Assembly: GCA_050015095.1 (NCBI GenBank)
Contig: JBEKCC010000002.1
Coordinates: forward strand, 62,001 to 126,000
Direction: 5' to 3'
DNA from: MVRE01 sp015660965
GTDB taxonomy: Archaea; Halobacteriota; Methanomicrobia; Methanomicrobiales; Methanospirillaceae
DNA: 64,000 nucleotides
The translations under genes were made by a program, and so were the position numbers. Shown piece after piece: positions 37,136 through 45,974 of this stretch (its first letter is position 1; each line of letters opens with the position of its first letter). Under the pieces are notes generated by a model. It was not told where the DNA came from and searched no databases. It worked only from the letters and a program-made list of their open reading frames with translations.

Positions 37136-37540
37136 TTACAATAATTTTTTCATTATTTGTTTAATCACCTTTTCTGATTCCTTTTTTACTTCGTGTTCCC
37201 AAAAGCGGATTACCAGCCATCCTTCATTATGTAACTGCTTATTGATTTTTTTATCTCGTTCAACGTTTGACTCAATTTTTTTTATCCAGAATTCCTTCCT
37301 TGTTTCAGGTTCCCGAAAACAGATCGGGCATCTATGCCAATAACAACCATCAACAAATATCACAATTTTCTTTTTTGTGAATACAATATCTGGTTTACCT
37401 AGGAGATTGTAATGAACACGATATCCCCTGATTCCATTGGCAAATAAGAGCTTCCGCAGTTTTATCTCAGGGCTAGTATTTTTTCCCCGGATACGGGACA
37501 TATTATATTTTCGTTGTTCCGGAGTGAGGACATCGGTCAT
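37136..37540 (-). CDS. vsr: Vsr-type very short patch repair endonuclease
   Basis: A 134-residue Vsr protein. The opening is EQRKYNMSRIRGKNTSPEIK, the metal-binding Asp is in GKPDIVFTKKK, and the catalytic segment is IFVDGCYWHRCPICF with the conserved WH and zinc-type cysteines, then FWIKKIESNVERDKK. Vsr nicks DNA 5' of T in T:G mismatches caused by deamination of methylcytosine. It faces the AIPR gene at the end of the operon that carries the C5 methylase, the usual partnership. Confidence 0.9.
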   Translation of the reverse strand: MTDVLTPEQRKYNMSRIRGKNTSPEIKLRKLLFANGIRGYRVHYNLLGKPDIVFTKKKIVIFVDGCYWHRCPICFREPETRKEFWIKKIESNVERDKKINKQLHNEGWLVIRFWEHEVKKESEKVIKQIMKKLL

Positions 37541-37601
37541 TAAGTAAAATCTTAAAGATTACTTTAATAATGCTTTTACTACTTTCTGTTTCATTGATAA
37601 T

Positions 37602-37719
37602 GTGAACCTATGGGGAACCAAGATACAGTTGATAATTTCAAGGAAAAAATCGATCGCATTGTCTCCAATCTGAAATCCTGGAGTATCTACGAGTGGTTTA
37701 TTTTTGTTTTTTTCATACC
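37602..37719 (+). repeat. 118-bp 5' end of rhomboid gene, source copy of a duplication
   Basis: This stretch (8 bp leader plus about 36 codons) matches 43142-43259 over 118 positions without gaps. The other copy is truncated and carries a stop, so this is the intact source or sister. It lies inside the direct-repeat-flanked island. Confidence 0.85.
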
Positions 37720-38425
37720 CGTTTTGTTATTTTTAACGTATGTCTTACCCCAAGATATCAAGAATAATTATTTCATTTTAAATACAGCAGAAGTTTGGAG
37801 ACTGCAAACGTACATTTTGAACGAATATACACATTCGCAATTGTACCCTCACCTGATCTCCAATGTACTCGTCTACATAATTGCAATACTTGTAATTTTT
37901 GCATTTGAGAACAATAAGCGCAGGTTTTGGATAATGGCAAGTTGTTCACTTCTTATTGTTCCGGTAATAACTTCAATTCTTACAATAGGATTTTGGCATA
38001 TCTTAGGAATAAATGGTAATTCACAGGGTTTTTCTGGAATTGATGCTGCATTTTTTGCATATATTCTAGCTGGCATCGTAATTTGGAATTTGAAAGGGAG
38101 TTTAGAGCTATTTGACCACCCGGAATATTTTACCGGTCACAAAATTCGCTTTTACTTTTCATGCGGTCTGTTAGCCTTTATTTCCGCGATGATCGGTATA
38201 GGAGGTCTTGAACTCGGATTGTTCTTGAATGTCGATGGTTTGAACAGCAACGGAATTGCACATTTTGGAGGATTTATCACCGGGTTGATTGTCTTATTAC
38301 TATTTGACGTGATAACTGAAAAGAGGAAATATTTCAATGCAACGTTGGTTTTTGCTATCATTATAGGAATTTTTTGGTATGGAAATTACCTGATAAAAAT
38401 CATCAATGTGGTAAAAGGGATATAG
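37610..38425 (+). CDS. rhomboid-family intramembrane serine protease
   Basis: A 271-residue membrane protein with about six to seven helices. The catalytic serine motif is G140-F-S142-G143 and the catalytic His is H218 in NGIAHFGGFITG. H81LISN matches the conserved HxxxN helix near the oxyanion site. It is therefore predicted active. Rhomboids cut transmembrane substrates. Its place between vsr and mrr in a defence island is unusual and may indicate a membrane-triggered immune step or mere passenger status. Its 5' end is duplicated at 43142-43259. Confidence 0.85.
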   Translation: MGNQDTVDNFKEKIDRIVSNLKSWSIYEWFIFVFFIPVLLFLTYVLPQDIKNNYFILNTAEVWRLQTYILNEYTHSQLYPHLISNVLVYIIAILVIFAFENNKRRFWIMASCSLLIVPVITSILTIGFWHILGINGNSQGFSGIDAAFFAYILAGIVIWNLKGSLELFDHPEYFTGHKIRFYFSCGLLAFISAMIGIGGLELGLFLNVDGLNSNGIAHFGGFITGLIVLLLFDVITEKRKYFNATLVFAIIIGIFWYGNYLIKIINVVKGI

Positions 38426-38531
38426 ATTGTAACGTATCCCCCACGTATGTCCTTTTTGTGCTATTTCCTTTCGGCGAGATGAATTCGAACCTAACAACTC
38501 CTAAATATTTATAAATTCGACGCATTCTGAA

Positions 38532-38580
38532 CACATCCACCCAACGTATAATGCCGTCAAAACAGGACATTTTTAAAAAT
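38532..38580 (+). repeat. ~48-bp dispersed repeat, copy A
   Basis: Begins cacatccacccaac and ends catttttaaaaat. A similar sequence lies at 46873-46920 in the same orientation. The middle 15 bp differ. It lies about 90 bp upstream of mrr. Significance is unknown. Confidence 0.5.
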
Positions 38581-38668
38581 GGGCAATTGCGTTTAATCGT
38601 TCTTTGATAGGTACTTAAAAGTAATAAATAGAACCTACAATTATTTTATCAATATATGGGACATAGTC

Positions 38669-39583
38669 ATGAATTGTGATTGTATGGCTGTTCCTGATTT
38701 CCAAACACTGATGCTCCCAGTTTTACAATATTATGGAGATAAACTCGAACATACAAAACAAGAGACAATTAATACACTAGCTGTAAAATTAAAATTAACA
38801 AAAGAAGAAATAAACGACCTGCTACCCAGTGGTAATCAATACAGGTATGATAATCGAGTTGGTTGGGCTATAACCTATTTAGTTAAGTCTGGTTTGTTAA
38901 ATCGAACATCAAGAGGTAGGTATGTAATAACAAATAGGGGTTTGGATGTCATAAAGGAAAAGCCTGAAAAAATCAATATGAAATATCTAGAAAAGTTTCC
39001 AGAATATGTTGAATTTAAAAGTTTTAGAAGAGAAATTGAACCTAAAATCGATGATAGTGAAATTTCAACGCCCCAAGAACAATTGGAATCTAGTTATTTG
39101 GAGTTAAGGACACAACTCTCTCATGATTTATTGAATAGAGTTATGAAAAGTTCCCCAACTTTTTTTGAAAAATTGGTTGTGAAATTACTTGTTGAACTAG
39201 GATATGGAGGTTCAAGGATTGACGCTGGACAAGCAATAGGTCGATCTGGAGACGATGGTATTGATGGAATAATAAAAGAAGATAAACTTGGATTGGATGT
39301 TGTAAATATACAAGCAAAAAGGTGGGAAAAATCAGTTGGTAGACCAGAAATTCAGGCTTTTGCAGGAAGTCTTGAAGGTCAGAGAAGTAAAAAAGGAGTT
39401 TTTATAACAACATCAAAGTTTACTCCAGATGCTCACGAGTATGTAAAACGGATAGAGAAAAAAATCGTTCTAATTGATGGCGAACAATTGACACAATTAA
39501 TGATAGATCATGGTGTTGGAGTAACCGAGGAATCACGCTATATCATAAACAAAATGGATGAAGATTTTTTCAGTGATGAATAA
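38669..39583 (+). CDS. mrr: Mrr-type restriction endonuclease
   Basis: A 304-residue protein. The N-terminal winged-helix Mrr_N domain (about 1-100) includes NRVGWAITYLVKSGLLNRTS and RGRYVITNRG. The C-terminal Mrr nuclease (about 165-290) has FEKLVVKLLVELGYGG, GRSGDDGIDGIIKED and VVNIQAKRWEK, giving the D…QxK active site, then GVFITTSKFTPDA. Mrr cuts DNA bearing foreign methylation. It is followed after 29 bp by the type IIG gene, so both are probably co-expressed. Confidence 0.9.
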   Translation: MNCDCMAVPDFQTLMLPVLQYYGDKLEHTKQETINTLAVKLKLTKEEINDLLPSGNQYRYDNRVGWAITYLVKSGLLNRTSRGRYVITNRGLDVIKEKPEKINMKYLEKFPEYVEFKSFRREIEPKIDDSEISTPQEQLESSYLELRTQLSHDLLNRVMKSSPTFFEKLVVKLLVELGYGGSRIDAGQAIGRSGDDGIDGIIKEDKLGLDVVNIQAKRWEKSVGRPEIQAFAGSLEGQRSKKGVFITTSKFTPDAHEYVKRIEKKIVLIDGEQLTQLMIDHGVGVTEESRYIINKMDEDFFSDE

Positions 39584-39612
39584 AATAAATAAAATTAAGG
39601 TTTGAAATAATC

Positions 39613-42600
39613 ATGGTTCAGTTAAAATTTAAACAAATTGAAGAAAGAATTTCGCAAGAAAAAATTAATCAATTCAATTTATGTACTAAAAAGATATTCA
39701 AAGATTTGCAGAAAAAAACTAAAGATAAGATTGTTTTTAAAAATATAATTAATGGAACTATTTTAAAAACACAAGATACAGGATTATTTGAAAGTCCCGA
39801 AGATTTTACAATAGAAAACGTGATATTACGATTTTTCAAATTTTTAGACTTTGAAAAAGACGATTATATTAAAAGTACATGTTCACCAGATAAAAGCGAT
39901 CAAAAAGAAGCCGATTATTCAATTTTTGTAAGAAATAAAAAAATCCTTTTTGAAGCAGAGCCTCTGAATAAAGATTTAACTGGTAAAGGATGTGGAATCA
40001 ATCAGTTAGAGAATTATCTTAATAAAAAATCTTTTGACTCAGATTTGGGCATTACAACAAATGGTTTTGAATGGGTATTAATCAAATATAATTCAGAATC
40101 TTTTTCTTTCGATATCATTAAAAAAATTGATCTCAGTCCAATTTTTAAAAAATATGCTGGACAGGAACAAATTAATGATGATTTTGTTCAAACAATTGAA
40201 GAATTTTATCGTACGTTTGGAAAAAAGACAATATTAGATTCAATTGACTATTTGTCAAATTGTTTAATAATTGAAAAAGAAACAATAACGAGAAAATTCT
40301 ATGACGATTACATTAAACTTGTTTTTGGTTTTGATAAAAAAGGTAATAAAAAATATCAATGTTTATTAGATTCTATATCTTTTCCATTAGGGTTCAATGA
40401 AAACCAAAAAAGGTTATTTGCTATTACCATAATGAACAGGTTAATATTTATAAAATTTTTAGAAGATAGAATTTTAGAGAATCAAGATTTAATATCTTCA
40501 TTATTTAACGAGTACAAAACCACAAAAAATCCAATGGACACATTTTACAAATCGAAATTACAACATCTTTTTTATGATGTTTTAAATACTGAGCCAAATG
40601 AGCGTAAATCACAAATTAAATCAATAAATCTTTTCAGAAATATTCCTTATTTAAATGGGGGATTATTTAGAGATATTATTGACCGAGAAAAAGAATGTGA
40701 TGTAGATAATGAAATTCTTGAATTGATAATAAATGAAATATTAAAACGGTATTCTTTCACATTGAATGGAGGTAGGAACTCTTTAAATCCAGATATTTTA
40801 GGTTATGTTTTTGAAAAAACTATTAATTATTTAACCGGTTCTGGGGAAAATAATCTCAGAAAAGCAAAAGGGGCATATTATACTCCAGATGCTATCACAA
40901 CATTCATTTGTAGAAACACTATTGATTCATCAGTTTTAGAAAGAATTAAAGACGTATTATCCCAAGAAAAGTATAAACAAAGTGAAATTGAGCACTATGT
41001 AACAATAGATGATTTTTTTGCAGATCCACCTAAAAGAGAATTAATCCTTCAAAAAATCTATTATGAAATTGATAAAATCAAAATTTTAGATCCAGCATGT
41101 GGTAGTGGTCATTTTTTAACCTCTGCTTTGAAACAACTCATTTATATCAAAACAAAATTGTTGGAATTATGTAACCAAAATCACGATTTATATCATATTA
41201 AAAAATCGATAATCACGAATAACTTATTTGGTGTTGATGTAGAAAGCTCAGCAGTTGAAATTGCAAAACTTCGATTATGGCTAAGTCTTATTGAAGATTT
41301 AGATGTATCCAACACCAACCAAATTGATACATTACCTAATATTGATTATAATATAATTTGTGGAAATAGTTTAGTTGGTTGGTTAAAAGAAGAAATAACT
41401 CAAGATTCAGTAGATTCTCCAATCGACAAAAATATTGAAATTATTTTTTCAACACTTGATATTGTATATCATGATGACATTAGAAAAAAGGAATTATTTT
41501 TAGAAAGTAAGGAGTTGATAACGACTTACAATAAAAATTATATATCAAATCTTAAAAAAGCATATTCGATTTTAAAAACATTATACAAAATGGAAGAAGG
41601 TAGTAAAGCTGTTAAAATAAAATATATCCTTGATATTATAAGGGATTCAATTTATTCAATGGTCTCCCCGTCATTTTATTATAATATTAATGAAAAATTT
41701 CGAGAAAAGCACGGTAAACCGAACGAATTATCGGAAAAAATCAAATTAATAACCCCTTTTCATTGGAACATTGACTTTTCTGAAGTTATCGACAATGGGG
41801 GTTTTGATATAATAATTGGGAATCCTCCTTATGGTATCAAAATTAGTGATGAAGAACGGATTTTTATTGATGAAACATTAGCAAGTACTAAAAGATTTGT
41901 TAGATCTGAACTTGCATTTATAGAGAAAGCAACATTTTTATCAAAAAATGGGGGTTATATCGGTCTTATTGTTCCTAAAGCACTAACCTTTAGTCAAAAA
42001 TGGATAGTTGGAAGAGAATTAATCAAAGATAATTTAAGAGCAATCGCAGACGTTAGTGAAGCGTTTAAAGATGTTAAACTTGAACAAGTAATTATAATAT
42101 TAAAAAATAGCTCGTTTTCTGATAAATATTGTATAAAATCAATTAAAAATCCCGATACTAATGAAATGGATAAATCGTATATTGAATTAACGGATACAAT
42201 TCTTTTACATCCTATTGGTAAAAGTTTGAAGATCTTTGAAAAAATAAATAAACCCCAATTATTTTTAAAATCCGTGTCAAATACGACACGTGGATTGCCA
42301 TTACAAAGTGCGATTATCCAAAAACCATCTAATTTTCCTGTTTATAGGGGAGCTCACATCCACCAATATTGTCTAGAGGATTCAAGTGAATTTTTATCAG
42401 ACGAATTGAAAGATACAGAAAATGATAAAATAATTGCTTTGCAAAAATCCAAAATATTATCTCAAAGAATTGTTGCTCATATCACCCAACCTTATTACCA
42501 CCTAAAAATAATGTCTGTTGTTGACAAAAGGGGTGTATTATCCGTAGATACAGTAGAAAATACATTTTTAATCGATAATGAAAATTTTTCATTAGAATTT

Positions 42601-42948
42601 ATCGCATGCTTATTTAATTCAAATTTCGTATCATGGTATGCATATCACTTCATATTTTCTGATGCCATTCGAGGCATGGATTTTGACAATTATTATGTTG
42701 GAAAAATCCCTCTTCCCTCCATTCCAGTAAATAATCAACTTTTCAAAGAATTATATGATGAGATTGAGAAATTAAAAAATAAATTAAAAAATTCTGATTT
42801 GAGTGAGAGAGTTCAAAAAGCAATGACAGAATCAATTCAGTCATTGAAGTTAAAAATTAATAGAGAAATCTATAGAATTTATGATTTAGCAGATGATGAA
42901 ATAGCTTTAATCGAGCAAGGTTATGTAAATTTGAATAATTTTTATTAA
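39613..42948 (+). CDS. type IIG-like restriction-methyltransferase (Eco57I class)
   Basis: An 1111-residue protein with an N6-adenine methylase core: YYTPDAITTFICR, motif I ILDPACGSGHFL (near 492-501) and motif IV IIGNPPYGIK (near 735-741), followed by a target-recognition region and a helical C-terminus. An N-terminal domain resembles the fused nuclease of such enzymes (D101 in ADYSIFVRNK, then ILFEAEPLNK). The expected ExK reads E114-A-E116, so the nuclease lysine appears replaced. It may now act mainly as a methylase or rely on another nuclease. Very AT-rich. Confidence 0.85.
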   Translation: MVQLKFKQIEERISQEKINQFNLCTKKIFKDLQKKTKDKIVFKNIINGTILKTQDTGLFESPEDFTIENVILRFFKFLDFEKDDYIKSTCSPDKSDQKEADYSIFVRNKKILFEAEPLNKDLTGKGCGINQLENYLNKKSFDSDLGITTNGFEWVLIKYNSESFSFDIIKKIDLSPIFKKYAGQEQINDDFVQTIEEFYRTFGKKTILDSIDYLSNCLIIEKETITRKFYDDYIKLVFGFDKKGNKKYQCLLDSISFPLGFNENQKRLFAITIMNRLIFIKFLEDRILENQDLISSLFNEYKTTKNPMDTFYKSKLQHLFYDVLNTEPNERKSQIKSINLFRNIPYLNGGLFRDIIDREKECDVDNEILELIINEILKRYSFTLNGGRNSLNPDILGYVFEKTINYLTGSGENNLRKAKGAYYTPDAITTFICRNTIDSSVLERIKDVLSQEKYKQSEIEHYVTIDDFFADPPKRELILQKIYYEIDKIKILDPACGSGHFLTSALKQLIYIKTKLLELCNQNHDLYHIKKSIITNNLFGVDVESSAVEIAKLRLWLSLIEDLDVSNTNQIDTLPNIDYNIICGNSLVGWLKEEITQDSVDSPIDKNIEIIFSTLDIVYHDDIRKKELFLESKELITTYNKNYISNLKKAYSILKTLYKMEEGSKAVKIKYILDIIRDSIYSMVSPSFYYNINEKFREKHGKPNELSEKIKLITPFHWNIDFSEVIDNGGFDIIIGNPPYGIKISDEERIFIDETLASTKRFVRSELAFIEKATFLSKNGGYIGLIVPKALTFSQKWIVGRELIKDNLRAIADVSEAFKDVKLEQVIIILKNSSFSDKYCIKSIKNPDTNEMDKSYIELTDTILLHPIGKSLKIFEKINKPQLFLKSVSNTTRGLPLQSAIIQKPSNFPVYRGAHIHQYCLEDSSEFLSDELKDTENDKIIALQKSKILSQRIVAHITQPYYHLKIMSVVDKRGVLSVDTVENTFLIDNENFSLEFIACLFNSNFVSWYAYHFIFSDAIRGMDFDNYYVGKIPLPSIPVNNQLFKELYDEIEKLKNKLKNSDLSERVQKAMTESIQSLKLKINREIYRIYDLADDEIALIEQGYVNLNNFY

Positions 42949-42977
42949 TAGATCTTGGTATAAAAATCTCCTTTGAA

Positions 42978-43113
42978 GACTCTCCAACATAGATTTTATT
43001 CCCGCCGATGGATTGGGCCCCATCGTAAACGGTGATTGAAATCATAAAGATACACACTGATTGTATTCAGCTTTTGAGAGCGGTTATATAAATGATGGTT
43101 TTTATAGTGCTGA
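42978..43113 (+). repeat. right ~136-bp direct repeat of the defence island
   Basis: Matches 27719-27854, beginning gactctccaacatagatttt and including the TATA-like ggttatataaatgatgg. It ends in a degenerate version of the same IS6-like sequence (tagtgctgattagtctaagg). It begins 29 bp after the stop of the type IIG gene. Confidence 0.85.
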
Positions 43114-43141
43114 TTAGTCTAAGGGACGCTACATCGCATGC

Positions 43142-43259
43142 GTGAATCCATGGAGAACTAGGATACGATTGATAATTTCAAGGAAAAATTTGATCGTATT
43201 ATCTCCAATCTAAAATCCTGGAATATCTACGAGTGGTTTATTTTTTTTGTTTTCATACC
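43142..43259 (+). pseudogene. truncated copy of the rhomboid gene 5' end
   Basis: Matches 37602-37719 for 118 bp without gaps. The start codon is kept but the fourth codon is TAG (atggagaactag), and homology stops abruptly after cataccat. The junction falls inside the minus-strand fragment at 43250-43407. Confidence 0.85.
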
Positions 43260-43407
43260 ATTTTTCCAACGTCTTCCTGTATTGAAATGACCAAAATGTC
43301 CAGCCATTTGATTTGAGTTCTTGTAATTTCCTTGATAAGATCTCATCTCGTGATTCTTTTGCATGAACGCCAAATGGATGCCAGAATCCAATCTCGAATT
43401 TTTTCAT
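43250..43407 (-). pseudogene. 5' fragment of a small hypothetical gene cut by the rhomboid copy
   Basis: About 52 native codons (KKFEIGFWHPFGVHAKESRD, then KLQELKSNGWTFWSFQYRKT) continue into rhomboid-derived antisense sequence and stop at 43210. The composition and wording resemble a conserved small-protein family that I cannot name. The 3' part was lost when the rhomboid fragment joined here. Confidence 0.5.
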
Positions 43408-43463
43408 TGTTCCGTCTATTAAACAGACATAATATCAACTTATTGAAAATTATATACTGGTTT

Positions 43464-44318
43464 TTATAACTTTTTTTGAGGTCCAAAAATAACCAGAGAT
43501 AGTCCAAAATATGCAGATAAAAGATGTGAAATCAAAAAGAGCTTCCTATCAATTATAGTCATTTCGCTATATCGTTTGCCTATTAACCTATTTTGGATTA
43601 ATTCTCTCTTCTTTTTAGCTCTATCTTTTACACCGGCTATTTCAAAGCAACTGTTTAATATTTTATCCACGAATGCTGTATCGATTTTTTTCAACTCTTC
43701 TGCTGGGTCTTGAATTTTTTTATTGAGAAAAACTCTCAACTCTCTTCCAAAAATAGATCCTTCAATAGGGTGACTATCTTCTGAACAAATTCTGGGTTCA
43801 ACAACTTCTGGATGATAAACAATATAATGAGAATTTCTATCATTTTCAGGATATGTGCGACAATTTCCCAAGTTGATAAAACGTGAATGTTCAGTTACAG
43901 AAAAATTAGAAGAATATTCAAGATAATTTGTGTCATTGGAAATCTCGGGTGCAACATAAAATGTCCAAGGGAATCTTTGTGACCACCGTTTTAACTTATC
44001 ATATTGATTGTGATTTCTATTTTCACAAATTTTTATCCTAAAACAGGGAGTACGGAAATATTCATTATAATACCCATCAGGTTTGACGCAATCAGCATTC
44101 CTATTTACGATACACTCACTTTTTTTAAATTGAAAAAAAAGGCACCCACCCTTTGTCGGAAGACAAACATCCCACCCCAATGAACCTTCCTGACGAAGAT
44201 TTGGTAAAATTGGCATGCACAACAATTCATCATGGTAATCCAAAGTTTGTTCAAATAGCAATTGATACCCAAAAGTAAATTCAGAAACTGACAAAAAACG
44301 CTTTCTCGTTCGTGGCAT
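43464..44318 (-). CDS. putative PD-(D/E)XK-fold protein of the SEFxFG…QFK type
   Basis: A 284-residue protein. The N-terminal part shows an ordered E…D…QxK pattern: SEFTFGYQLLFEQ (E13), PILPNLRQEGSLGWDVCLP (D50), then CLFFQFKKSE (Q63, K65). This suits a restriction-endonuclease core with Gln in place of the second acid, as in Mrr. A helical C-terminal domain ends in a hydrophobic segment (LFLISHLLSAYFGLSLVIFG). I recall similar uncharacterised proteins but cannot give a family name. It lies 26 bp downstream of the TPR-HEPN gene on the same strand. Confidence 0.55.
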   Translation of the reverse strand: MPRTRKRFLSVSEFTFGYQLLFEQTLDYHDELLCMPILPNLRQEGSLGWDVCLPTKGGCLFFQFKKSECIVNRNADCVKPDGYYNEYFRTPCFRIKICENRNHNQYDKLKRWSQRFPWTFYVAPEISNDTNYLEYSSNFSVTEHSRFINLGNCRTYPENDRNSHYIVYHPEVVEPRICSEDSHPIEGSIFGRELRVFLNKKIQDPAEELKKIDTAFVDKILNSCFEIAGVKDRAKKKRELIQNRLIGKRYSEMTIIDRKLFLISHLLSAYFGLSLVIFGPQKKL

Positions 44319-44344
44319 ATAAGTGATTATCCATATTTTAAGAA

Positions 44345-45946
44345 TTAATTATTATCGCCATCCAATGGCCGCCATTGATAATCACGTAAAACCCGAGTTA
44401 ATGGCAATTGACCGTACCTTTTATTCGGATCGTGCTTCTTTTTTTCTTCACTATCAACAAACAGAATCAAATATATTACCACAGCCCTCAACAATTGCAA
44501 CGCGGTTATTGATATTTTAAAAAGATCTTCCCTGCTAATTCTAGAAGTCACATTTGTTTGTTCATTTGGCGTCATCATTTCATGTACAATCAAAAAACGA
44601 TGGGTGATTGCATTTCTACGTTCATAGATATATTGATAATATCCATTTTTCTGGAGATCCAAAGAGAGATCAAATAGAGCTAATAAAAATTTGTTTTTTC
44701 TTGAACTAAATTCTGAACGCATCATATTCTGTGATCTGTCCTTAGTCCAAATAGTTCGAAAATAGGTCTTTTTTGCTGAAATGTTATTAACAGCACAATA
44801 TTCACGTAAAAACTGAGCAATTTTATCGAAAGTATCCATGGTCGATTTTAATGACAGCATAAGGAGCTGGACATATGCATTGTAAATTGAATAATCAAGA
44901 GGATCATAGAGTATCACATCTTGATCGATAGTATCAACCACCGTTGATTGATAATTGGATTGAATGAGAAAATATCGGGCAAGAACAAAATCCTGTTTTA
45001 TTTGATTTAAAAATGTGATATGCCGATTAACGATATACTCATTATCAAGAGATTCAATCATGCTGGATATGAACATGGGATCTCCATACACCAAAACAGA
45101 TTCTTTTCCAATAAATGTCGTAGGAGTCAGATACAATTGATATTTAATACAAAAATCGCGTGAAAATTGATGAAATCGAGATATTGGTTCTGAATTGATA
45201 TGATTTTCTAGTACCAAACTCTGATGTCTTTGGATGAAGGAATTAACCGTATCGTAGCCTTTTTGAAAAGTACGACGGGCATCTTCAGGTATCGGCTTTT
45301 TTAGTGCTTCTTCGTATAACCGACGCGACTCCAGCAGAAAAAGATGTGTATGACCAGAGGCTAAAAATGAAAGATATTGGAGGGTAATCGCTTTGTTCCC
45401 TAATGCCATCCCAAGAGATTTATCGAATTTTAATGCCTGGTCATAAAACGAAAGTGCCTCAACATCTCTGCCAACAGAACAGAGACAATTACCAAGATTT
45501 ATATTTATTTGAGCGAGAAGTTTGGGATCGATGGGGTGCGTCGATTTTTTTGCCAGATCTAATGCTATGCGAAAATATTTTTTTGCATTTAAATAATTTT
45601 CATTAATTTTTCCATTTTTCAGGTTTTCCTTTGATTCCAAATTCCATAAGGCGATATAACCATTTGCTAAATTATAGTATTGTCCTACCGAAATTCCATC
45701 TTCAGGGCCCTTTTTAACGAGATCTTCAGTATATATTTTACCGCGAGTGATCAATTCTTTATCACGTGTAAATGCGCCTAGATCTATCATCAAACATCCA
45801 AGATTTGCCTGGATTTGAGAATGATATACGGAAGTTACAATCTCTTGCAATTCATTCTCAACTTCTAAAAGTAATTTTTTTGATTTGGGAATGTTTTCTT
45901 GATTAAAATAATTCCGGGATTTTTCGAGTTTCTCGTGAATTTTCAT
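44345..45946 (-). CDS. TPR protein with C-terminal LA2681-like HEPN domain
   Basis: A 533-residue protein. Residues about 1-200 hold TPR-like helical repeats (AQININLGNCLCSVGRDVEA, LSFYDQALKFDKSLGMALGN). The C-terminal half has the HEPN RNase motif R444-N-A-I-T-H449 (Rx4H) with a preceding long helix, matching the LA2681 HEPN architecture of TPR plus HEPN. HEPN domains are often ribonucleases in toxin-antitoxin and phage-defence systems. The upstream neighbour, 28 bp away, is a PD-(D/E)XK protein, suggesting a sensor-effector pair. Confidence 0.75.
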   Translation of the reverse strand: MKIHEKLEKSRNYFNQENIPKSKKLLLEVENELQEIVTSVYHSQIQANLGCLMIDLGAFTRDKELITRGKIYTEDLVKKGPEDGISVGQYYNLANGYIALWNLESKENLKNGKINENYLNAKKYFRIALDLAKKSTHPIDPKLLAQININLGNCLCSVGRDVEALSFYDQALKFDKSLGMALGNKAITLQYLSFLASGHTHLFLLESRRLYEEALKKPIPEDARRTFQKGYDTVNSFIQRHQSLVLENHINSEPISRFHQFSRDFCIKYQLYLTPTTFIGKESVLVYGDPMFISSMIESLDNEYIVNRHITFLNQIKQDFVLARYFLIQSNYQSTVVDTIDQDVILYDPLDYSIYNAYVQLLMLSLKSTMDTFDKIAQFLREYCAVNNISAKKTYFRTIWTKDRSQNMMRSEFSSRKNKFLLALFDLSLDLQKNGYYQYIYERRNAITHRFLIVHEMMTPNEQTNVTSRISREDLFKISITALQLLRAVVIYLILFVDSEEKKKHDPNKRYGQLPLTRVLRDYQWRPLDGDNN

Positions 45947-45974
45947 GTCTCGAACTCTGCCATTGAGATCATTC

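Noticed and set aside
27719..43113. CRISPR array or phase-variable repeats in the island
   Set aside because: Only two copies of each repeat are present, far apart and not regularly spaced. No cas genes are in the window; the Cas4-like domain at 23875-26943 belongs to a helicase fusion.
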